Shown: positions 1-10,200 of the stretch, piece after piece
How positions within the stretch are numbered: the stretch's first letter is position 1
Layout of the letters: every line of letters begins with the position of its first letter
DNA from: Ustulina deusta
Lineage: Eukaryota > Ascomycota > Sordariomycetes > Xylariales > Xylariaceae
Assembly: GCA_023159155.1 (NCBI GenBank)
Contig: JAJNNX010000114.1
Span: 1 to 22,074 of the forward strand
Reading direction: 5' to 3'
Length of the DNA stretch: 22,074 nucleotides
The notes under the pieces: model-generated
Databases searched by the model: none
What the model was told of the DNA's origin: nothing
The model's input: only the letters and a program-made list of their open reading frames with translations
Program-made: the position numbers and the translations under genes

Positions 1-2108
1 GTAAGCTACTTAGTTAGTATTATTATTTTAAAAAAATATTTTATAAGTTTCCAGATTATATCTTTTTATTATTACTAGATAACTTTTTTTATTATATTAT
101 ATAAAGCATCTATTTTTATTTGTATTAGTTAGCCAGGCCTAAAAAAAGCTAGAACTAAGCTTTATATACTAACAGTTTTATATATTTAAAAGCTTGTTTT
201 TGTTCTAGTCCTATTATAAATAGCTTGTTTTTTTTTAGTAATTGATTTAAAAAGTAGCTATTTTACTAATATAATAAATAAACATACAAACATAATTATA
301 AAGCCTAAAAAACAACCGAATCGATTTAGTACTTTTAAGATTGTTAAAATCCCAATCTAGAATTGCTTAGATTTTAGCAAAGTTAATCTTAATTCTTACT
401 CTAGTTTTTATAATTATTCCCAAGTAATTAATAATAGGCATATTAAAACAAAACTTTCCAATATTTCCTTAGCACCTAACTTAATATAAGCAATAGATTA
501 CTTTTTTACAATAGGTCTAGTACTATTTTTTAGTTTTAAAATAAATCAAAATATTATTTGTATAAGCGCTTATAAATTTATCTAAAAATTTTTAGATTTG
601 TACGTTAATAAAAGCCTATTACTATATAAATCTTATTTTTAAACCAAATAGTAAAACTTTTATTAAAATATTTTTTTATAGGTTTAGAAAAAGGTAAAGT
701 AGCATAATTCTAAAGTTAGCAATAATTAATAAAAAGCTTTAATAATATCTAGCTTTATAAAACAAGTTGTATTGCAATAATTAAATATAGTACTACTAAT
801 ATTTAGAGCTAGCATAATTCTATTTTTTAAATATATATTTTTTTATTAGTAATTAATTATAAATCTATGTTTAATTAACCTAAATTTAAATATAAACAAA
901 ACAAACGTAGTATTTAAATCTATATTTTGTTTAATAAAATCTATAGTTAATAGCTTATTTATAAACTTCTTTTTAAAAAGAATAAATTATATAAGTATTT
1001 AATATTAGTAAGGTCCTAAAACATGTTTTTTACTATTAAGTTCTAGTACTACATCGAACCCTAGTTATAATAATAGCAAGGTTTTAGATTCCTTTTTTAA
1101 AAAGAACCCTTCCAGGTACAATAATTAAAAAGGCAAAAGACTTTGTACTAACTCTATATACTTAAGATTTTTTCCTTTTAAAAATAAAATAGGTTTACTA
1201 TCAAAAATCTTTTATAATACTACTTAGTTAATCTAAGTCTACTTTTTTTATAAAGTACTAATCATTTTTGAGTTTTTTCTAAGTAGCTTAATATTATTAT
1301 TTTTAGTTATTACAAACTTAATTGTAATAAGCTCCTATAAAATCTTTTCAGCTAACTATTCCTACTTGTTCTAATAAAAATAGTTCTAAAAGTCTTACAG
1401 AATTTTCTCAATAGTAGCTTGGTCTTTTTTTTTTTTAGAAGTTACTATACAAACCTTTTTATCTTAGGTTTAGAAGTTCTAGGTTTCTTTTATGTTTTTT
1501 TAGTTTTAGTTATACCTAGAATAATTATTTTAGTTCCAAAAAATTGTTTTAATATCTAATAATATTTTTCTAATGCTTAATTATATTAGTTAGTATCCTT
1601 TTATATCTCTAGGTCTATAATTCGTTATTTGCAGCTAAATAGTTTAACCATAATTATAGAAAAGAACTAAGCTAATAGGAATAAATCATCCGGCCAGATT
1701 AGCTATTGTTTTTAAATCTTTATTAGAATATCTTGCTTTACTAACTGTTTAATACCAATAATAATATTATAACTAAAATTAATAACCTAAAATATTTAAT
1801 CCTTAAACCGTTAACTGTTAATTTTTATTATATATATTAAATATTTATAGATTTTGCCAACTACCTTGCCACAGTAGTTGCAGAATTTCTAAAGTTCTGC
1901 TAAATAAACTATTTTGCTTTTAATTATCGCTTGACTTATTATACAAATTTATAACTAATTATTAAAAAAGTATAAGCTCTAGTATTATATAAAACTAAAG
2001 TTTCTATTCTAATACTATTAACTTATAACTTAGCAAGTATTTTAAAAATAATTAATTTATTTTAGCTACATACTTTAGCTAAAATAAGTAAAAGGACTAA
2101 TAAAAAAA
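1..2108 (-). pseudogene. pol: Broken pol of copy A: protease, reverse transcriptase, RNase H start
   Basis: Read on the minus strand through stops. The protease active site is at complement(1975..1986) and reads NTRA where the family has D-T/S-G-A; Asp to Asn and Gly to Arg are both G-to-A changes. RT follows: the catalytic Y-x-D-D box is at complement(553..564) and now reads YTNN. The tether and RNase H begin in about the first 270 bases. Protease and RT codons lie in the same frame (offset +2 relative to the gag start in both cases), so no net indel separates them, unlike copy B. This frame is -1 relative to gag. The 3' part of pol (integrase, chromodomain) lies outside the window. A functional enzyme is impossible because of the changed catalytic residues and many in-frame stops. 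Confidence 0.82.
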
Positions 2109-3437
2109 CTTCTATTAGTCCTACTTGTTTTCCTCGTCAAATAAACTACCCGAGCTATTTTTATTAGGTGCTTTTTTTACTAGCTAAACACCTAAAACTT
2201 TAGATTTTTAGTCAAAATAATTAATTAATATATACCCTTTTTTATTATAAATAAAGCAAGTTTTATTATCCTAATAGGCTTTTTTTTTTTTTATAGTTAA
2301 GGCCTGTTCTAACTATTTTAAAATAAATATTTTAAAACCTCTAAAGTTTGCCAAAGATTAATAATTAGGTTTACTAAAAGCTTGATTACCTAAGTTTGAT
2401 CTTTTTTTAGTTAAGCTTGCAAGCTTAGTTTGCTAGCAATTTTTATAAGCTTGCTTAGCGTTATATACTAATTTAATAATTTTATTAATAAACAATTCGT
2501 AAAAAATATCTAGATCTATAAAAACTTTATATAGGTCCTTTTTTAGGTTTATATAAAAATAGTCCTATAATTTGTACTTTTATTATAATTCTATAAATTA
2601 ATACTTTCAGGCTAAACTATTAAATATAGAAATAAACTTATTAATATTTCTACTTACTTTATATATATAAGCTTTAAATGTTTTACAAGCAGTAGCTATT
2701 TAGTTAAAATTATAGTAAGCTATTAATAAAGCTTAAATTATTTCTATAATACTACTAAATAGTTTCTTAGTTAAATAAAAGCACATTTTTATAGATTTTT
2801 TAGTACGCCTTTCTAATTAACTTATAACATACTAAAATTAGCTATTCTTAATTCAAAAAGTAGTAATATTTGTGTTTAACTTTTTTATTAGTTTATAAAC
2901 CCAGTTATTAAATAAATCTTTATTTCCTATAAATTTGCCAAAATCAATTCTTTATATTTTAGCTTTTTTAATATAAAAAAGGTTTAAAAGAGTTATAAAT
3001 AAACTAATAAATAAAAAAATAGGCAGAATAGCAAAGCTAGAAAGTTTAAAGTTAGTACTTCTAAATATGCTTTCTATAGTTAAATCGTAATAGTTTTTTA
3101 AAAGCGCTAAAGTAAGCATAACAAAAGATTAGCGCTCTACTTTTTCTAATTATTAGAAAAGTTCTACCAGAACTAATACAAAATCGTAAGCTTATATAGC
3201 TCTAATATCTTCCGCTATATTTCTAAATATATTACTTATATTAGGTTGTTCTAGCTCTAGTTTAAATTCCGCTTTTTTAGGTCTTAATTTTTCATCTTTT
3301 TTAGGTCCTAATTCTTTATTTTCTTTTTTAAGTATTAGTTTATTTAAAATATTTATAAAAAAGTCTAATATAAAATATTCTTTCTTTTTTATAGAAATAA
3401 AAATTTTAAAATTATTTAAAAATAATAAACTAATCAT
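2109..3437 (-). pseudogene. gag: Broken gag of copy A, including an 81-codon open stretch
   Basis: Gag is the structural capsid/nucleocapsid precursor. The start ATG at 3437 is intact and matches ATA at 5901 in copy B. The first 81 codons (3437 down to 3192) are still open and encode a Lys/Glu-rich N-terminal segment; beyond them stops accumulate. A CCHC nucleocapsid knuckle is at complement(2217..2258), first Cys kept and later Cys/His positions now Tyr (C-x2-Y-x4-Y-x4-Y), with a Lys-Gly before the His position as is usual. The distance from start to first knuckle Cys is 1179 bases, exactly 393 codons, the same as in B. In-frame stops at gag codons 439 and 441 occur in the homologous place in other copies too, followed by seven T (complement 2102-2108). 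Assignment as gag rests on position and the knuckle. Confidence 0.78.
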
Positions 3438-3707
3438 ACTTTATAACTAAAATTGTTTTAATTGTTTAAATGCCTAGAATAGAATTAAGGTGTTCAAAGT
3501 TAGGTTTTTTACAAGTTGTTTATTTTTAAGTAGTATAAAAATCGAAAGTCTTATTATAGTTGTATCAAAGTTAAGTTTGTATTATAAAATATATAATCTT
3601 TAGTATTAAGCATACAACTAAAAAAAAAAAGTTTATTTATGTTTTGCTAACTATAACAAAATAAAAAATATATATTTTATTAAATATTTATTAATAAATA
3701 ATTAGTA

Positions 3708-3717
3708 AGTTTAGAGT
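3708..3717 (-). promoter_or_regulatory. Candidate primer binding site of copy A (self-priming type)
   Basis: Two bases after the 5' LTR end the minus strand reads ACTCTAAACT. With one G-to-A change undone it equals the exact complement of AGCTTAGAGT, the sequence found inside the LTRs just after the pyrimidine tract (exact in copy E, 4972-4981). A tRNA match was not recognised. The self-priming role is inferred by analogy with Tf1/sushi-type elements. Confidence 0.5.
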
Positions 3718-3719
3718 AG

Positions 3720-3959
3720 TGCTACGCTTAGTCAAGTAAAGCTTTTATAGCTAGTTTATTAATACTATAAACGAAAACTTTAAGCTAAAAAAAAAAGGAA
3801 AAAAAAAAAAAAGAAATTAGAGTTTATAAGGTAAGTAAATATAGACTCTGTGTGTGTGGCTACAGAAGTATGGGCTGGTCCGTGCGTAGACCTTCTATCT
3901 TATCGCCCTATAGGTCTAGAGTCCTTGCAGGTCTCGCCAAGACTGTACTGACCGTCACA
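3720..3959 (-). repeat. 5' LTR of copy A
   Basis: A 240-bp LTR, starting TGTGACGG on the minus strand at 3959 and ending GCGTAGCA at 3720, so it has the usual TG...CA ends. It aligns with the LTRs of B, C and E. Its U3 half (about 3845-3959) is far richer in G+C than anything else in the window and keeps many CpG and CpA pairs, so it looks much less RIP-mutated than the attached gag and pol. A TATA-like TATAA and a purine/pyrimidine tract (A-rich on plus, about 3784-3814) precede the inferred transcript start. Confidence 0.88.
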
Positions 3960-4656
3960 CACATAATTTTTTGTAATATTTATTAATTAATATATTACTA
4001 TTAAAAGTAGCATTAGGAGTTAAAGTATAAAACTTCTTAATAGTAAATATTAGTAAAACTATTATAAATTTTAATACTAAGCAATAAGCGCTTAAACTAG
4101 TTTGCTAAACCTAAAATGTTTAAAAAATAATATATAATATAGCAACCTTTATATAAAAGTAATATAAACTATAAACTAATAAAAAAAACGCTTAATAGAT
4201 TTTAAAATAAAAAATAAAAAATTTTTAAAAAAAAAAAGCTTTGTAATATAAGTATTAACTACTAGATTAGATTTTTAGTTAGTTAGATCTTTTAAAATCC
4301 TAAAAGAACAAAGATTTAGCTATATTTTTAATTTGCCTAACTTTTATAAAATAAAAAACTTATTTTATGCTAACTAATTATAAACAACAAGTAATAACTT
4401 TTTATTTTAATAAATCTAATTATGACTTTTAGCTAAAAATATTAATAATAAAGCAAAATTTAAAATTAAACAAATTAAACAATTAAAAGTATATAAAAGA
4501 AACAAAAAGCTATAATATTAAGTTGCTTAAAAAAGTTATAATTTTAATAATATTTAATATATAGCTTAGAATTTTAAAAATATATTAATTAAGTTTAACT
4601 AATTTTATAAAACTTATAAAAAAGCTTTTAGATTTTTTATAAGATTATAAAAATAA
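3960..4656 (+). pseudogene. pol: Broken pol 3' end of copy E: integrase C-terminus and chromodomain
   Basis: Reading through stops, the fragment first covers the integrase C-terminal part, homologous to B 10425-10860. From about 4432 follows a chromodomain, homologous to B 10902-11100, in the codon frame that starts at 4432. Glu positions have become Lys, and Trp/Gln positions have become stops. The coding frame ends at the TAA at 4654 or slightly upstream. Chromodomains at the integrase C-terminus direct insertion to heterochromatin by binding methylated histone H3 (known for the group). The fragment is heavily mutated and cannot be functional. Confidence 0.7.
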
Positions 4657-4802
4657 ATATATATAGTAGTAGTTAATAAATTTATAAGTAATTATAAAAA
4701 CAATAATAAAGCAATATAATATAAAAAAACTATATAAACCTAATATTATTAACAATTTTAAATTAAAATTATATTTAAATTTTTAGTTTTAAAAAAAAGT
4801 AG

Positions 4803-5038
4803 TATAATAGTTAATATAGTTTTAGTAAGACCTATAAAAATTTTAGACTTATATAGTAATAAAATAGGAAGTCTACGTACGGACTAACTTATAACTCTGC
4901 AGCTATATATATAGAGTTTATATCTACCTATTTTATAAACTTTAATTTCTTTCTTTTTTTTTTTTTTTTTTAGCTTAGAGTTTTTGTTTATAATATTAAT
5001 AAACTAGCTATAGAAGCTTTACTTGACTGATTATGATA
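4803..5038 (+). repeat. 3' LTR of copy E with upstream polypurine tract
   Basis: A 236-bp LTR. It starts TATAATAG (RIP form of the TGTAATAG/TGTAACGG start of B), after a purine tract AAAAAAAAGTAG that corresponds to B 11261-11272. It contains AGCTTAGAGT at 4972-4981 after a T-rich tract. The far end is damaged: TTATGATA at 5031-5038 stands where B has GCGTAGCA, so the exact end is uncertain by a few bases. Confidence 0.78.
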
Positions 5039-5380
5039 TTATATAGACTTTTTTTGTTTTAGTTTTAAAGATTTTAAGTTTTTTTTATATTTTTTTAGTT
5101 TTAGTTATCCTTAAAATAATTGTTTTATTTTTAAAAAATTGTTTTAATATTTAATAATATTTTTTTAACGCTCGATCACATTAATTAGTATTTTTTTATA
5201 TTTCTAGGTTTATCTTTTATTATTTATAACTAAAAAGTTTAATTATAATTATTAACAAAAAGTAAGCTAATAAAAATAGATTATTTAACTAGATTAATTA
5301 TTCTTTTTAAGTTTTTATTAAAACATTTTATTTTATTAATTATTTAATATTAATAATAATATTATAACTAAGGTTAATAA
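5039..5380 (-). mobile_element. pol: Copy C, left fragment (protease-RT linker of pol)
   Basis: The reverse complement matches copy A around 1435-1790, the stretch between protease and RT. The homology continues exactly after copy B: the left side ends GGTTAATAA at 5380, and the right side resumes at 11515 with AATAACC, as in A where the same sequence is uninterrupted (about 1782). This shows that B interrupted C. The fragment is full of stops and encodes nothing functional. The 3' half of C must lie left of E, outside the window. Confidence 0.8.
5376..5380. repeat. Target site duplication, left copy, of element B
   Basis: AATAA directly before the 5' LTR start TGTAACGG. The same five bases follow the 3' LTR at 11515-11519. 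Copy A has a single AATAA in the homologous uninterrupted sequence. Confidence 0.85.
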
Positions 5381-5521
5381 TGTAACGGTTAGTACAGTCT
5401 TAGCAAGACCTGCAAGAACTCTAGACCTATAGGGCAATAAAATAGAAGGTCTACGCACGGACCAGCCCATACCTCTGCAGCCACACACATAGAGTTTATA
5501 TCTACCTATCCTATAAACTCT

Positions 5522-5552
<31 letters not shown>

Positions 5553-5618
5553 GCTTAAAGTCTTTGTTTATAATATTAATAAACTAGCTATAAAAGCTTT
5601 ATTTAACTAAGTATAGTA
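5381..5618 (+). repeat. 5' LTR of copy B
   Basis: A 238-bp LTR starting TGTAACGG. It ends GTATAGTA, the RIP form of the GCGTAGCA that closes the 3' LTR. It matches 11273-11514 throughout; the main length difference is the T tract (about 5527-5550). The first 110 bases are less AT-rich than the coding part. Confidence 0.92.
5512..5561 (+). promoter_or_regulatory. Candidate LTR core promoter: TATA box, T tract, start of R
   Basis: TATAAACTC at 5512 is followed by a long T tract and then by AGCTTAAAGT at 5552-5561, about 40 bases downstream. The same order is present in the 3' LTR (TATAAA at 11405, AGCTTAAAGT at 11448-11457) and in the LTRs of A and E. The decamer complements the site just after the 5' LTR, which makes 5552 a likely transcript 5' end if the element self-primes. 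The spacing is seen; the function is inferred. Confidence 0.45.
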
Positions 5619-5620
5619 CT

Positions 5621-5630
5621 ATTCTAAGCT
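5621..5630 (+). promoter_or_regulatory. Candidate primer binding site of copy B (self-priming type)
   Basis: ATTCTAAGCT lies two bases after the LTR end. Its complement AGCTTAGAAT matches AGCTTAGAGT of the LTR (exact form in copy E) except for one RIP-type change. Copies A (3708-3717) and C (13379-13388) have it at the same distance from the LTR. The 270 bases from here to the gag start are an AT-rich leader with no other feature seen. Confidence 0.5.
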
Positions 5631-5900
5631 TACCGATTATTTATTAATAAGCGTTTAATAAAATATATATTTTTTATTTTGCTATAGTTAGCAAAACATA
5701 AATAAACTTTTTTTTTTTAGTTATATACTTAATACTAAAGATTATATATTTTATAATACAAATTTAACTTTAATATAACTATAATAAAACTTTTAACTTT
5801 TATACTACCTAAAAGCAAACAACCTATAAAAAACCTAACCTTAAATACCCCAATTCTACCTTAGGCACTTAAATAATTAAAACAACTTTAGTTATAAAGT

Positions 5901-7236
5901 ATAACTAGCTTATTACCTTTAAATAATCTTAAAATTTTTATTTTTATAAAAAAAAAAGAATATTTTATACCAGACTTTTTTATAAACGCCCTAAATAAAC
6001 TAATACTTAAAAAAAAAAATAAAAAATCAGAACCTAAAAAAAACAAAAAATTAGGACCTAAAAAAACAAAATTTAAACTAAAACTAAAACAACCTAGTAT
6101 AAGTAATATACCTAAAAATATAGCAAAAAATATTAGAGCTATATAAACTTACGATCTTACATTAGTTTTAGCAGAACTTCTCTAACAACTAAAAAAAGTA
6201 GAGCGCTAATCTTTTGCTATGCTTATTTTAGCGCTTTTAAAAAACTATTATAACTTAACTATAAAAAGCATATTTAGAAGTACTAACTTTAAACCTTTTA
6301 GCCTTGCTGCTCTACCTGCTTTTTAATCTATTAGCTTACTTATAACTATTTTAAACCTTTTTTATACCAAAAAAGCTAAAGTATAAAGAACTAATCTTAG
6401 CAAGTTTATAAAAAACAAAAACCTGTTTAATAATTAGGTTTATAAACTAATAAAAAAGTTAAACAAAAATATTACTACTTTTTAAACTAAGAATAACTAA
6501 CTTTAATATATTATAAGTTAATTAGAAAGGCATACTAAAAAATCTATAAAAATATGCTTCTATTTAACCAAAAAACTATTTAATAATATTACAAAAATAA
6601 TCCAAGCTTTATTAGCAGTTTACTATAATTCCAACCAAACAGCTACTATTTATAAAACACTTAAAACCTATATATATAGAACAAATAAAAACATTAACAA
6701 GTTTATCTCTATATTTAATAGCCTAGCTTAGAAGTATCAACTTGCAGAATTGCAATAAAAACATAAACTATAGAACTATTTTTATATAAACCTAAAAAAA
6801 GACCTATACAAAGCTTTTATAGATCTAGACATCTTTTATAAATTGTTTACTAATAAGGTTATCAAATTAGTATATAATACTAAGCAAACTTATAAAAATT
6901 GCTAGCAAACTAAGCCTATAAACTTAACTAAAAAAAAATCAAACTTAAATAATTAAACTTTTAGCAAACCTAACTACTAATCTTTAGCAAACTTTAAAAG
7001 TTCTAAAATATCTATTTTAAAACAGTTAAAACAGGCCTTAACTGCAAAAAAAAAAAAAGCCCATTAAAATAATAAAACCTGCTTTATTTATAATAAAAAG
7101 AAATATATATTAATTAATTGTTTTAACTAAAAACCCAAAGTTTTAGGTATTTAGCCAGCAAAAAAAGCACTTAACAAAAATAGCTCGGGTAGTTTATCTA
7201 ACTTAAAAAATAAATAGAACTAACAAAAGTTTTTTT
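5901..7236 (+). pseudogene. gag: Broken gag of copy B (capsid/nucleocapsid)
   Basis: The start codon is ATA at 5901, homologous to the intact ATG of copy A at 3437. One frame (codon starts divisible by 3) runs through many RIP stops to the CCHC knuckle at 7080-7121, which reads C-x2-Y-x4-Y-x4-C; the second Cys and the His have become Tyr. The start-to-knuckle distance is 393 codons, as in A. The N-terminal segment is Lys-rich. The middle has an alpha-helical, Leu-rich look compatible with a capsid domain, but I identify gag from position and knuckle only. Stops TAG 7215-7217 and TAA 7221-7223 recur in copies A and C (and as TAA-TAA in D). The end of gag is therefore either at codon 439 or at the frame change near 7230. 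Confidence 0.8.
7215..7236 (+). other. Gag-pol boundary: shared stops and T7 run, pol in -1 frame
   Basis: In the gag frame TAG (7215), TAA (7221), CAA, AAG are followed by TTTTTTT (7230-7236). The protease downstream is in the -1 frame, with the same 1451-base distance from the gag start as in copy A, so the offset is ancestral and not an indel of B. The T run is also seven long in A (complement 2102-2108) and C (complement 11837-11843); in D it is interrupted. A -1 ribosomal frameshift at G-TTT-TTT, or a gag stop with overlapping pol, would explain this. The two cannot be told apart here because RIP also creates stops. Confidence 0.45.
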
Positions 7237-10200
7237 ATCAGTCCTTCTACTTATTTTAACTAAAATATATAACTAAAACAAATCAATTATTTTTAAAATA
7301 CTTGCTAAATTATAAATTAATAGTATTAGAATAAAAACTTTAGCTTTATATAATACCGGAGCCCATACCTTTTTAATAATTAGCCGCAAATTTATATAAT
7401 AAATCAAACAATAACTAAAAATAAAAGTAGTCTATTTAGCAAAACTTTAAAAACTTTGCAACTATTATAGCAAAATAGTTAACAATGTCCATAAATACTT
7501 AATATATATAATAAAAATTAATAATTAATAGTTTGAAAATTAAACGTTCTAAATTATTAATTTTAGTTATAATATTATTATTAATATTAAATAATTAATA
7601 AAATAAAATATTTTAATAAAAACTCAAAAACAATAGCTAATTTAGCTAAATAATTTACCTTTATTAACTCAATTCTTCCCTATAATTATAATTAAACCAC
7701 TTAGCCGCAAACAATAAATTATAAACCCAGAAATACAAAAAAATACTAACTAATACAATTAAGCATTAAAAAAATATTATCAAATATTAAAACAACCCTT
7801 TAGAACTAAAATAATTATTTTAGGTACAACCAAGACTAAAAAAACATAAAAAAAACCTAGAACTTCTAAACCCAAAACAAAAAGGATTTATATAATAACT
7901 CCTAAAAAAAAAAAAAACTAAGCTGCTATCAAAAAAATTCTATAAAACTTTTAGAACTACTTTTACTAAAACAAGTAAAAACAATTAACCAAAAAAACTC
8001 TACAGAAACCTATTGTAATTAAGTTTATAACAACCAAAAATAACAATACTAAACTACTTAAAAAAAACTCAAAAATAATTAGTACTTTATAAAAAAAATA
8101 AACTTAAATCAATTAAATAGTACTATAAAAAACTTTTAATAATAAACCTATTTTATTCCTAAAAAGAAAAAACTCTAAATATATAAAGTTAATACAAAGT
8201 TTTTTGTTTTTTTAACTATTATACTTAAAAAAGTTCTTTTTAAAAAAAGAATCTAAAACCTTACTACTATTATAACTAAGGTTTAATATAGTACTAGAAC
8301 CTAATAACAAAAAACGCGCCTTAGAACCCCACCAATACCAAATACCTATATAGTTTATTCCTTTTAAAAAGGAGTTCATAAACAAACTATTAGCTATAGA
8401 CTTTATTAAACAAAGCATAGACCTAAACATTATGTCCGTTTTATTTATATTTAAACCTAAATCAACTAAATATAAATTTGTAATTAATTATTAATAAAAA
8501 ATATATATATTTAAAAAATAGAATTATACTAGCTCTAGATATTAGTAGTACTATATTTAATTATTATAATACAACCTGTTTTGCAAAGCTAAACATTATT
8601 AAAGCTTTTTATTAATTATTACTAATTTTAGAATTACGCTACTTTACCTTTTTCCGAACCTGTAAAAAAATATTTTAATAAAAAGTTTTATTATTTGGTC
8701 TAAAAATAAGACTTATATAGTAGCAAGCTTTTATTAATGCACAAATCTAAAACCTTCTAAATAAATTTATAAGCGCTTACACAAATAATATTTTAATCTA
8801 TTTTAAAACCAAAAAATAGCACTGGACCTATTATAAAAAAATAATCTACTGCTTATATTAAGCCGGGTGCTAAAAAGATATTAAAAAATCTTGTTTTAAT
8901 ACGCCTATTATTAATTACCTAAGAATAGTTATAAAAACTAAAGTAAAAATTAAAATTAACCCTATTAAGATCTAAGCAATCCTAAATTAAAACTTTAATA
9001 ATTTTAAAAGTACTAAATTAATTCGGTTGTTCTTTAAGCTCTGCAACTACGTTCGTATATTTATTTACTATACTAATAAAATAGCTGCCCTTTTAAATTA
9101 ACTACTAAAAAAAAACAAGCTATTTATAATAGGACTAAAACAAAAATAAGCTTTTAAATATATAAAACTATTAGCATATAAAGCCCCAGTTTTAGCCTTT
9201 TTTAGGCCCGGCTAACTAATATAAATAAAAATAAATACTTTACGCAACACAACAAAAAAAGTTATCTAGCAATAACAAAAGAATATAACCTAAAAACCTA
9301 TAAAGTACTTCTTTAAAACAATAATACTAACTAAGCAAGCCTACCCGATTTAAGACCAGGAACTTCTAGCAATAATACAAACTCTAAAACACTACTACCT
9401 AGAACTTCTAAAAACTAAATTCTTTATAGTAACTAATTATTAAGCTTTATTATACTTTTTAAATAAATAAATCTTATTAATATAATAAGTCCGCTAAGCC
9501 AACTTTTTATTAAACTTTAATATTACTTTCTAATACTAACTAAAACAAAAAAATATAGTAGCTAATACTTTATTAAAAAAAATAGCAGAACTTCCTACAA
9601 TAAAAACTAAAAAAACCAAAAAAAAAACAATAGTACTAGTCCCTTCTAATAAAATACTAGGTCCTATATTAACTATAGACATTCTGCCCAACACCCCCTA
9701 AAAAGCTGACCTAGTAAACCTAATTAAACAAAAAACCAACTATAAAAACTAAAAAAACAAAAACAAAAAGCTATATATACTTAAAGTTACCCTAAATAAA
9801 ACTATTTTTTTTTATATAGCCCTAATTTAAAAAGCTTATATGCCTCCAATCACTACACACTAAAGCTAGTACAAAACAATCAAAATATTAAAACAAAAAT
9901 ACTATTAGCCTTATTTAAAACATAATTACAAACAGTACATATATAATTACTACAACTATAAAAAAAATAAAATACTACAAAACAAAACTTCTAGCTTTTT
10001 TTACCCGTTACTTATACTATCTGCAGTATAGCAACACGTAGTAGTAGACAGTAAAGACATGCTACCCGACCAATAGGGTTATAACTATGTATAAGTGTTT
10101 ATAAACAAGTTCAACCGCTTGATCGCAACTTTACCTGGCAAAAAGACCAATACTATAGACTTACTAGCTACACAATACTACAGAAATCTATATAAATTTC

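Larger units (their letters stand above)
1..3959 (-). mobile_element. Chromovirus family 1, copy A (5' LTR, gag, partial pol), RIP-mutated
   Basis: This is a minus-strand Ty3/gypsy element running from its 5' LTR at 3959 down to the window edge, where it is cut within RNase H. Its reverse complement aligns by eye with copy B along the whole length; the first bases of the window match B near 9327-9344. It is the best preserved internal region for reading frames: gag stays in one frame from the start at 3437 to the zinc knuckle, and protease and RT share one frame. Its right boundary is sharp: the LTR end CCGTCACA (plus strand) is followed directly by sequence belonging to copy E, so A is inserted in E. 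The target duplication cannot be checked because the other end lies outside the window. Element type rests on seen protein motifs; activity is excluded by many stops. Confidence 0.88.
3960..5038 (+). mobile_element. Chromovirus family 1, copy E (3' end only)
   Basis: This plus-strand fragment aligns with copy B from about 10425 to 11514: end of the integrase region, chromodomain, 3' noncoding segment, polypurine tract and 3' LTR. Its left side is interrupted by copy A, so its 5' part should lie left of A, outside the window. Its right side abuts copy C at 5038/5039, where C starts in the middle of its pol, so E probably inserted into C. TG is almost absent from the plus strand while CA is common, so mutation fell mainly on the template strand. 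Confidence 0.8.

Noticed and set aside
3845..3860. TG microsatellite
   Set aside because: Only about four TG units, aligned with the ordinary LTR sequence of B (ACACACA on the other strand); not an independent repeat.
5619..5640. Initiator-tRNA primer binding site
   Set aside because: The bases after the LTR do not resemble a tRNA 3' end or a half-tRNA site I recognise; they complement the LTR itself.
8212..8430. 72-codon minus-strand open frame
   Set aside because: It lies antisense to the RT start of copy B; the plus-strand reading matches the RT of the other copies. It is open only because G-to-A changes on the plus strand create few minus-strand stops.
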